DNA from: Actinomycetes bacterium
Lineage (GTDB): Bacteria > Actinomycetota > Thermoleophilia > RBG-16-64-13
Reading direction: 5' to 3'
Assembly (NCBI GenBank): GCA_021815245.1
Contig: JAKAHF010000187.1
Location: 1 to 5,641 of the forward strand
Length of the DNA stretch: 5,641 nt
A model generated the notes under the pieces. The model did no database searches. It was given only the letters and a program-made list of their open reading frames with translations, and was not told where the DNA came from. This document shows, piece after piece, positions 1-5,390 of this stretch. How positions within the stretch are numbered: the stretch's first letter is position 1; every line of letters starts with the position of its first letter. A program made the translations under genes and the position numbers.

Positions 1-147
1 CGACGGAAACGCCGCCGAGTAGCGCGCCAGCAGATTCGGCAGGAAGCCGGTGAATGCCGAGGTGTTGGCCCACAGGCGCAGGTGGCCGCCGGCCCCGCGC
101 TGGTAGTCGACCATGGCCACCGAGAGGGTTTGCGAGACGGTAGGCAT
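1..147 (-). pseudogene. LysR-type regulator fragment, effector-binding domain only (runs off window)
   Basis: The minus strand from the ATG at 147 reads 49 codons to the window edge without a stop. From about residue 12 the translation (VDYQRGAGGHLRLWANTS, then FTGFLPNLLARYSAAFP) matches the hinge and first strand/helix of the LysR substrate-binding domain, where a G-x-LR stretch is followed by an FLP-x-LLARY helix. A normal LysR protein has about 85 residues before this point, with a winged helix-turn-helix and a linker helix. Here a TAG (148-150) sits directly before the ATG, and I found no HTH-like reading in any minus-strand frame of 148-244. A GGAGG lies 10 bases upstream of the ATG, so translation from here is possible. 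The fragment is probably a 5'-truncated gene; alternatives are a stand-alone ligand-binding domain or an assembly join near 147. It has the same orientation as the kinase operon upstream. The family call rests on motif memory over about 38 residues. Confidence 0.55.
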
Positions 148-244
148 CTAGCGGGAGCCTCCGGGTGAGCCGCCGCGGTGCGCGACGGAGACGGTGGGAC
201 GTTCGGCGCCGCGACCGGTGGCGTCGCTCACTACCCGGCGCGGG
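148..244. other. Short intergenic gap
   Basis: These 97 bases separate the kinase stop from the LysR-like fragment. They are GC-rich and open in parts, but no frame gives a recognisable protein. I see no clear terminator hairpin with a T-run. The only useful signal is the GGAGG ten bases before the ATG at 147. Confidence 0.5.
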
Positions 245-2257
245 CTACTCATGGCGGGGTACCGTGACGGTGAAGGTGGTGCCGGTAGGGCCTTTGGCCG
301 GGTCGGCGTTCGACTCAGCGTAGATCTGGCCCTTGTGCATCTTGACGATGCCGTGCGACACGGCGAGGCCGAGGCCCGTGCCCATGCCGACCTGCTTGGT
401 GGTGAAGAACGGGCTGAACAGCTTGCCCATGTTCTCCTCGGTGATGCCCACTCCCGTGTCGGCCACCTCGATGGTGACCTCAGCCGGGGTGCCGCTCAGC
501 GTGATGGTGAGATTGCCGCCCTCGGGCATGGCGTGCTGGGCGTTGGTGTAGAGGTTGGTGAAGACCTGCACCATCTGGTCGGGGTCGATGTCGGCCATGG
601 GGTCGACGGCAAGGTTGTTCACCACGCTCACCTGCACGTCCTCGGCGATGGGGGCGGTGCGTATGGTCTTCTCGATGAGTTCGACCACGTTGGTGCGTTG
701 GCGAAGCACCCGGCTCTGCCGGGCGAAATTGAGCAGGCCCGAGATGATGCGCTTGCAGCGGTTGGCCTGATCGACAATGGTCTCGAGATCGTCGCGCTCG
801 TGGGCGTCGTCCTCGCACTCTTCGAGGAGCAGGTTGGCGTGAAGCAGCAGTGTGCCCAAGGGATTGTTGACCTCGTGGGCGATGCCGGCCGCGAGTTGGC
901 CCATGCTGGCGAGGCGGCCGCTGCGTTCGAGGGCCTCCTTGGCCTCCTCGAGCGACTTGTGCGAGACCTCGAGGTCGCAGTAGGCGCCGCGGAGCTGTTC
1001 GATGGTGTTCGGCAGGCACATCTCGGTGCCGGCCAGCCCCGCGTAGACGGCCTGGGCGTGCTCCATGCAGGTGGGATAACCGCAGGCCCCGCAGTTCAGC
1101 TGGTCCTCGAGCTTGTACTTGCCCATGCGGTGGAGGATGGCCTCCAACTCGTCGGGAGTGGGCTCCGCTCCCAGGGACTGCTCGTCGACCTCGTGCTCGC
1201 GCGTGAGGTCGAGGTCGGCATACTTGTATTTGGCCGTCTCGATCTCGGCCAGTTGCTGGGGAGTGAAGTCCTTCAAGCGTTCGCGCGCGTACTGGCTGAT
1301 GGCGGTGCGGCGCTGGAGCATGTTGCTACTGGTGGTCATGCCGGCACCGGCGTAGCAGCCCTGACAGGCCAGGATGTCGAGCAACCGAGTGTCGGCGTGG
1401 GCCAGATCGAACTGCTCGATGGTGTCGACGAACTGGTCGCGGCCCTCGGCCACCACCACCTCGCCGCTCAGCAGGTCGGGCGTGAACTCGGCCGTCTGGA
1501 GCAGTCCTCCCGGGATGGGGAAGACCATGCCGATGCCGCCGAAGGGGGGTTCGAAGTCGTCGTCGACACCGGCGAAATCCTCGGGCTTGATGTTCTTCTT
1601 GTGGAACATGTCGCGCAGTTCGGCGAACGTCAGCACCGCTTCGATCTCGTGATGCCAGAAGTCGATGGAGGCACGCTTCTTGGCCACACAGGGGCCGGCG
1701 AAGACGACCTTGAGGTCGGGGCCGAAATCGTGGCGGAGCACCCGGGCGTAGGCCACCATCGGCGAGACGATCGGGGCCAGGCTCTCCATCAGACTGGGAT
1801 GGTACTTGCGCACGTACGACACAACCGCCGGACAGGGCGTGGTTATGTAGCGCTTGTCGGGATTCTCCTCGTAGAGCTTTCGGTATGCATGAGCGACCAG
1901 GTCGGCCCCGAGGGAGATCTCGTGGACCGACTCGAAGCCGAGGGCGCGGAGCATGGCGACGAGGGTCGCCGGTGGGATGTCGTCGAATTCGGCCGGAAAG
2001 CTGGGGGCGACCATCATGGCGACGCGCTCTTCCGACTCGAGAAGAGCGAAGGTGCGCTCGGTGTCGTCGCGCACCTGCTTGGCGTTCTGACTGCACACCC
2101 GCAGGCAGTTGCCGCACCCGATGCAGCGCGGCTGAATGACACTCGCCTGCCCGTCGACGACCCTGATGGCCTTGGCCGGACACTCCCGCACACAGGCGTA
2201 GCACATGCGGCACTTGTCGGCCACGATGGTGATGAGCGGATTGTCCCAGGTGGGCAT
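245..2257 (-). CDS. Hybrid ferredoxin / [FeFe]-hydrogenase-like sensor histidine kinase
   Basis: A 670-residue soluble sensor kinase with no signal peptide or membrane segment. Domains in order: two [4Fe-4S] motifs of the bacterial ferredoxin type (C16-C19-C22-C26P and C45-C48-C51-C55); a domain like the large subunit C-terminal part of [FeFe] hydrogenase (about 75-345) with TTPCP (C142), GPCVAKK (C190, K193) and ACQGCYAG (C298, C301); an Fe-S domain with CGACGYPTC (C389, C392, C397) and C414; a short coiled coil (about 425-447); HisKA with phospho-acceptor H461 in GIAHEVNNP; and a HATPase with N-box N568/N572, G1 DTGVG (600-604), F-box (613-619) and G2 GMGTGLGL (624-631). The Fe-S part should sense redox state or a gas ligand and control autophosphorylation. 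The residue matching the proton-transfer Cys299 of Clostridium CpI is P141, so H2 catalysis is unlikely. The start ATG overlaps the response-regulator stop by one base (TGATG) and has no good Shine-Dalgarno of its own, so translation is probably coupled. Known relatives occur in anaerobes beside receiver proteins. Confidence 0.93.
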   Translation of the reverse strand: MPTWDNPLITIVADKCRMCYACVRECPAKAIRVVDGQASVIQPRCIGCGNCLRVCSQNAKQVRDDTERTFALLESEERVAMMVAPSFPAEFDDIPPATLVAMLRALGFESVHEISLGADLVAHAYRKLYEENPDKRYITTPCPAVVSYVRKYHPSLMESLAPIVSPMVAYARVLRHDFGPDLKVVFAGPCVAKKRASIDFWHHEIEAVLTFAELRDMFHKKNIKPEDFAGVDDDFEPPFGGIGMVFPIPGGLLQTAEFTPDLLSGEVVVAEGRDQFVDTIEQFDLAHADTRLLDILACQGCYAGAGMTTSSNMLQRRTAISQYARERLKDFTPQQLAEIETAKYKYADLDLTREHEVDEQSLGAEPTPDELEAILHRMGKYKLEDQLNCGACGYPTCMEHAQAVYAGLAGTEMCLPNTIEQLRGAYCDLEVSHKSLEEAKEALERSGRLASMGQLAAGIAHEVNNPLGTLLLHANLLLEECEDDAHERDDLETIVDQANRCKRIISGLLNFARQSRVLRQRTNVVELIEKTIRTAPIAEDVQVSVVNNLAVDPMADIDPDQMVQVFTNLYTNAQHAMPEGGNLTITLSGTPAEVTIEVADTGVGITEENMGKLFSPFFTTKQVGMGTGLGLAVSHGIVKMHKGQIYAESNADPAKGPTGTTFTVTVPRHE

Positions 2258-2799
2258 CAGTCGTCCGTGGAGGCGTCTGGGGCGGCGGGGGTGTCGGCAT
2301 CAGTGGCGGCGGCGGGGGCGCCGGCATCTTCAAGGCGGTTGGCATCCTCAGGGGCGCCGGCCGGCGGAGCCGCCGGCGCGAGGGTCTGCGCCGCCCGCGG
2401 GCCCAACAATTCGGCGATCTGGGCCAGCAGCTTCTTCGGGTCGATCGGTTTGTCGAAGTAGGCGTCGACGTGCATGTACGCCTTGTCTTCATCGGTGCGG
2501 GGCCTGAAGTCGAGGCCCAGCGCGCTCGAGACCGAGGTGGCTATGATGATGGGGATGCCCGCGTAGCGGGGGTCTTCTTTGATGGTGCGGGCGAAGTAGA
2601 AACCGGAGTCGATGCTCGTCATCATGAGGTCGGTCATGACGAGGTCGGGCCTCTCGAGATCCATACGCACAAGGGCCTGCTTGGGCTCGGCGGCCGTGAC
2701 CACGCGGTAGCCCGCCCTCTCGAGGATCAAGCGGTTGATCTCGAGAAAGTCGTAATCGTCGTCGACGATCAAGATCAGCGCAGTGTCACCTTGGCTCAT
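2257..2799 (-). CDS. Stand-alone response regulator (CheY-like receiver), partner of the kinase
   Basis: A 180-residue protein with a single receiver domain (about 7-133). The acidic pocket is D13-D14, the phospho-acceptor is D57 in VMTDLMM, the switch Thr/Ser is T88-S89 in IIATS, and the conserved lysine is K117 in YFDKP. The segment between the switch strand and the lysine strand (about 90-113) is longer than in CheY and charged (RPRTDEDK), a variant I associate with receivers beside hydrogenase-like kinases. Residues 134-180 are a low-complexity tail rich in Ala, Pro and Asp. There is no DNA-binding, cyclase or other output domain, so the output is probably a protein interaction or a phosphorelay step. 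It is first in the operon; its stop shares one base with the kinase start. An AGGTGA Shine-Dalgarno lies 7 bases before the ATG, which supports the start. Confidence 0.93.
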   Translation of the reverse strand: MSQGDTALILIVDDDYDFLEINRLILERAGYRVVTAAEPKQALVRMDLERPDLVMTDLMMTSIDSGFYFARTIKEDPRYAGIPIIIATSVSSALGLDFRPRTDEDKAYMHVDAYFDKPIDPKKLLAQIAELLGPRAAQTLAPAAPPAGAPEDANRLEDAGAPAAATDADTPAAPDASTDD

Positions 2800-2806
2800 G
2801 GCCTTC

Positions 2807-2812
2807 TCACCT
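2807..2812 (-). promoter_or_regulatory. Shine-Dalgarno site of the response regulator gene
   Basis: On the minus strand AGGTGA (plus-strand TCACCT) stands 7 bases before the ATG at 2799 and matches the core complement of the 16S rRNA tail. It fixes the start of the operon's first gene. No equally good site precedes the kinase start. Confidence 0.6.
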
Positions 2813-2845
2813 TATCACTCGCCCATCAGACTCTGGGAGGCTAGG

Positions 2846-2856
2846 AGGCTGCTGAA
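2846..2856 (+). repeat. Left terminal inverted repeat
   Basis: AGGCTGCTGAA, the exact reverse complement of 2994-3004. Beyond one mismatch it continues as AACGA, which is also mirrored at the other end. Confidence 0.8.
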
Positions 2857-2912
2857 CAACGAAGTCTCGGCCGCGAGGGCGCGCTAGGCGGCACCATACG
2901 GCGTCCTCAGTC

Positions 2913-2937
2913 GCCCAAATAGCGCTGCTATCTGGGC
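2913..2937. repeat. Central hairpin of the MITE-like element
   Basis: GCCCAAATAGC (2913-2923) and GCTATCTGGGC (2927-2937) pair in 10 of 11 positions around a three-base loop, GCT. It is not followed by a T-run, so it does not look like a simple intrinsic terminator. A stable hairpin near the middle fits a folded miniature element. Confidence 0.7.
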
Positions 2938-2993
2938 TCTTTGCGTCCTTGTCTTGCGCATGCCAATCGCGTCCTCACGGCGAAACGTCGTTT

Positions 2994-3004
2994 TTCAGCA
3001 GCCT
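2994..3004 (-). repeat. Right terminal inverted repeat
   Basis: TTCAGCAGCCT, preceded by a T-run (CGTTTTTCAGCAGCCTG context), mirrors 2846-2856 exactly. Confidence 0.8.
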
Positions 3005-3033
3005 GTTAGATCCCACCGCGGCCACCGATTCGA

Positions 3034-3062
3034 TTGCAAAAGCGCGACCCGGAGTGAAGAAT
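3034..3062 (+). promoter_or_regulatory. Weak candidate sigma70-type promoter for the FHA-ABC gene
   Basis: TTGCAA (3034-3039) and AAGAAT (3057-3062) are 17 bases apart and each matches 4 of 6 consensus positions. They lie just outside the right end of the MITE-like element and about 33 bases before the GTG start. Matches of this quality can occur by chance, so this is only a candidate. Confidence 0.2.
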
Positions 3063-3094
3063 AGACGCCAAGCAGTCACGGCCGCGGGGACAGG

Positions 3095-5239
3095 GTGGTG
3101 TTCGGTACTCTTCTGCTCGACGATCATGGTGTCGCCCGGGTGCATTCACTCACTCAGGCGGTCACGACACTGGGGCGCGATCCCAGCAATGAGGTGTGCC
3201 TCGACGACCCCACGGTCTCGCGCTTTCACGCCCGCATAGTCTCGGGACCCGAGGGCAGCCGCATCGCCGACTTGGGCAGTGGCAACGGCACGAAGGTCGA
3301 CGGCGTCGAGCTCGAACCCAAGGTCGAGCAGGTACTCGTCGAGGGCGCGCAGATCGAGTTGGGTCTCGTGGCGGTGAGGTTCTCCAGGCAGATGCCGGGA
3401 GCCGCCCACATGGCCGCGCCTCCGAAGGCTGCCGGCCAGGGGGCTCTCGGGCATGCGGCTGCTTACGACACCACGGCCGAGCGCTCCGCGACCGCGCACA
3501 CAGCCGCCTCACAGCAGGCTCCACCCTCAGAGGTCTCGCCACCGCGCGGCGTGCCGGCCCAACCGGTCGCCCCCTCGGGAGCGGCCGTCGCGGCCCAATC
3601 TCCGCGTCCGCCCGTTCTCGTCGTGACCACGCCCCGGGGCGCGAGGGAGGTTCCCCTGACGGCGTCGACCCTGGTGGTCGGCCGCGACCCCACCAACGAC
3701 ATCGTCGTGGAATCCGAAGGGGTGTCGCGTCGTCACGCCCGCATCGACCGGCGCGATTGGGGCTGGGAGATCACCGACCTCGGCAGCACCAACGGACTGC
3801 TCTATCAGGGCAGGCCGATTCAGAACCGGCCCTTGATCGACGGCGATGTGGTCAACATAGGCACGTCGGTGGCGCTGCAGTTCCGGGCGCCTCAGGCAAC
3901 CGGAGCCGTGTCGGGGCTTGGGCAGGGCTATCCGGCCGCGCAGGCCGGCGGCCGCGAATTGTCTCTCGACCTTCCTACGCGGGGGCCCTTGGTTCTCGGC
4001 CGTAGCGACAATGCCGGCTTCACCATGTCGCATCCGCAGGTCTCGCGCACTCACGCGCAGATCGTCCGAGCGGGCGAGGGTTTTGTGCTCGAAGACCTGG
4101 GCAGCGCGGCGGGCACCTACGTCAATGGGCAACTGGTGCAGCGCCACCTGCTGACCGAAGGTGACGTGGTGCGCATCGGTTCCAGCCGGCTGGTGCTCGA
4201 ACAGGGCCACCTCCGTGTGACCGACGAGGAAGGCAACCTGCGCATCGACGCATTCAACCTGCAGAGAGTCGTGGGCAAGGGCCTTCGGATCTTGCAGGAC
4301 GTGTCGCTCTCCATCTATCCGCGCGAGTTCGTCGCCATCGTCGGAGGGAGCGGCGCGGGCAAGTCGACTCTGCTGAAGGCTCTCTGCGGCTTCAACCCGG
4401 CCGACGCCGGCATGGTGCTGCTCAACGGATCGGATCTCTATCAGAACTTCGACGCCTATCGCTACGATCTCGGCTACGTGCCGCAGGACGACATCATCCA
4501 CCGCGAGTTACAGGTGATCAAAGCCCTCGACTATGCGGCCCGACTGCGCATGCCCGGCGACACCAGTGAGCAGGAGCGTAGGCAGAGGGTGCTCGAGGTG
4601 TTGCACGACCTCGACCTGCAGGCCACCGTCGATCGTCCCGTGCGGGCCTTGAGCGGCGGCCAGCGCAAACGGGTGTCCATCGGTGTCGAGTTGCTGACAA
4701 GGCCGAGCCTCTTCTTCCTCGATGAGGCCACTTCAGGCCTCGATCCGGGTACCGAGCTGCAGATGATGAAGTTGCTGCGCCGGCTGGCCGACCAGGGGCG
4801 CACCGTGGCGCTCGTGACTCACGCCACGAAGAACGTGATGATCTGCGACAAGGTCATCTTCATGGCCCGCGGCGGCAACCTGGCCTACTACGGACCGCCC
4901 GAGGAAGCCCTGCAGTACTTCGGCGTGAGTGACTTCGACGAGATCTACAGCCGCATAGAGACGGGCGATGCGAAGAATTGGGCCATCCGCTTCAGAAGTT
5001 CTCGCCAGCACAGGGAGAACGTCGACGCGAGACTCAGCGAGGTGGCCGGGTCGATCATGCCCTACGGCCAGTGGCCCGCGCAGGCGGCCGCGTCCGGCGG
5101 TTTCGGCGCCCCGCCCGCGTTCGGCGGTCCTCCTCAGGGTGTGCCTTCCGATCCGTGGGCTCAGTCTCCGGCTGTGGCGCCGGCACCCATGCCCGTCGGC
5201 CAGCCAATGCCACCGGCGCAGCCGCGCCCGCTTCTTTGA
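3095..5239 (+). CDS. Triple-FHA domain ABCG-type ABC ATPase lacking the membrane domain
   Basis: A 714-residue protein. FHA1 (about 20-95) has LGRDP (26-30), VSRFHARI (41-48) and DLGSGNGT (59-66). An Ala/Pro/Gln-rich linker (96-170) follows. FHA2 (about 172-265) has VGRDPTNDI, VSRRHARI and DLGSTNG. FHA3 (about 287-370) has LGRSDN, VSRTHAQI and DLGSAAGTYVNG, where the usual Asn before Gly is Ala. The nucleotide-binding domain (about 383-612) has Walker A GGSGAGKST (417-425), Q-loop Q464, signature LSGGQRKRVSIG (519-530), Walker B FFLDE (540-544) and H-loop H576. FHA domains bind phospho-threonine; the ATPase resembles ABCG/White half-transporters. After a short extension the protein ends in a Pro/Gly/Ala/Met-rich tail (about 660-714) with no transmembrane helix, although relatives usually continue into an ABC2-type membrane domain. 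The last five codons and the stop fall in a PanB-like remnant, so truncation is likely. The start is GTG; a second GTG at 3098 sits at better spacing (7 bases) from GGGGA (3086-3090). Confidence 0.88.
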   Translation: MVFGTLLLDDHGVARVHSLTQAVTTLGRDPSNEVCLDDPTVSRFHARIVSGPEGSRIADLGSGNGTKVDGVELEPKVEQVLVEGAQIELGLVAVRFSRQMPGAAHMAAPPKAAGQGALGHAAAYDTTAERSATAHTAASQQAPPSEVSPPRGVPAQPVAPSGAAVAAQSPRPPVLVVTTPRGAREVPLTASTLVVGRDPTNDIVVESEGVSRRHARIDRRDWGWEITDLGSTNGLLYQGRPIQNRPLIDGDVVNIGTSVALQFRAPQATGAVSGLGQGYPAAQAGGRELSLDLPTRGPLVLGRSDNAGFTMSHPQVSRTHAQIVRAGEGFVLEDLGSAAGTYVNGQLVQRHLLTEGDVVRIGSSRLVLEQGHLRVTDEEGNLRIDAFNLQRVVGKGLRILQDVSLSIYPREFVAIVGGSGAGKSTLLKALCGFNPADAGMVLLNGSDLYQNFDAYRYDLGYVPQDDIIHRELQVIKALDYAARLRMPGDTSEQERRQRVLEVLHDLDLQATVDRPVRALSGGQRKRVSIGVELLTRPSLFFLDEATSGLDPGTELQMMKLLRRLADQGRTVALVTHATKNVMICDKVIFMARGGNLAYYGPPEEALQYFGVSDFDEIYSRIETGDAKNWAIRFRSSRQHRENVDARLSEVAGSIMPYGQWPAQAAASGGFGAPPAFGGPPQGVPSDPWAQSPAVAPAPMPVGQPMPPAQPRPLL

Positions 5240-5318
5240 GAAAACGGCCGCCGTTGGCCACCGCCTCGGCCGGAGTGTTGTAGGCCAGGAAGGGAAGATC
5301 GGCCACGACGAGGGCACG
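5223..5318 (-). pseudogene. Internal fragment resembling ketopantoate hydroxymethyltransferase (PanB)
   Basis: The minus strand reads RALVVADLPFLAYNTPAEAV followed by ANGGRFLKEAGA, about 32 residues. It matches the PanB segment that in E. coli reads LLLADLPFMAYATPEQAF and leads into an AGA helix end. PanB (about 260-280 residues) makes ketopantoate in pantothenate and CoA synthesis. Only this internal piece is present: the residues expected before it (a YHT-x-AV-RGAP-type stretch) and after it (the VK-x-EGG segment) are absent in the same frame. It lies tail-on against the FHA-ABC gene, whose last codons and stop are read from its antisense strand. It is not a functional gene. It is either a relic left by rearrangement or a sign of a chimeric join. 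The identification is from motif memory and was not tested by a search. Confidence 0.6.
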
Positions 5319-5387
5319 CGGCTGGTGGTGGAGTTCATCGAGAAGTTCTGGGTGCCCAGCCTGGACTGCACCCAGTGGATTCCATGA
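5307..5387 (+). pseudogene. C-terminal end of an unidentified plus-strand gene
   Basis: This frame reads DEGTRLVVEFIEKFWVPSLD and then CTQWIP, ending in TGA at 5385-5387. Of the 26 sense codons from 5307, 24 end in G or C, like the real genes here. The minus frame over the same bases has a much lower G/C share in third positions. The peptide looks like a genuine C-terminus, with an amphipathic helix followed by an aromatic tail, but I do not recognise the family. It stops three bases before the HIT gene's stop, in tail-to-tail arrangement. Its upstream part is missing: going left, the sequence turns into the PanB-like fragment on the other strand at about 5295-5320. Confidence 0.35.
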
Positions 5388-5390
5388 GTT

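Larger units (their letters stand above)
2841..3009. mobile_element. MITE-like palindromic element with terminal inverted repeats
   Basis: The ends carry a perfect 11-base inverted repeat, AGGCTGCTGAA at 2846-2856 and TTCAGCAGCCT at 2994-3004. The similarity continues inward: about 43 bases of each arm align with one single-base gap and roughly 80% identity by eye (AACGA, then the region around GAGG-CGCG-T-GGC). A second hairpin lies in the middle. Immediate flanks are CTAGG on the left and GTTAG on the right, giving CTAG/TTAG as a possible degenerate target duplication or outermost repeat. The element is about 160-170 bases and holds no credible protein, so it would need a transposase in trans. 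The AGGCTGCTGAAAAAC-type end is one I associate with DDE-transposase IS elements (IS1182/IS5-like) and their derivatives; that family link is from memory. It fills most of the gap between the two divergent gene units. Confidence 0.72.

Noticed and set aside
245..2257. Calling the protein a catalytic [FeFe] hydrogenase.
   Set aside because: The proton-transfer cysteine is replaced by Pro, the third motif is shortened, and the protein ends in a complete histidine kinase.
194..2461. A 755-codon open frame on the plus strand opposite the kinase and response regulator.
   Set aside because: It is the antisense shadow of two clearly recognised genes in GC-rich DNA. Its translation is dominated by Gly, Ala, Val, Leu, His and Asp with no motif.
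1326..2492. A 388-codon minus-strand frame overlapping the kinase and receiver in another register.
   Set aside because: Arg/Pro-rich composition typical of an out-of-frame reading; all domain motifs lie in the other frame.
2913..2937. Central hairpin as a rho-independent terminator.
   Set aside because: No T-run follows on either strand and it sits upstream, not downstream, of both units; it fits the palindromic element better.
2949..3239. A 96-codon plus-strand frame starting inside the MITE-like element.
   Set aside because: It crosses the element's end and the FHA-ABC start in a different frame, with no family-like sequence.
3527..4501. A 324-codon minus-strand frame opposite the FHA-ABC gene.
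   Set aside because: Antisense shadow of three FHA domains and the ATPase; no independent motif or start signal.
4733..5371. A 212-codon minus-strand frame running through the PanB-like piece.
   Set aside because: It reads the PanB-like segment in the wrong frame and the rest is antisense to the ATPase gene.
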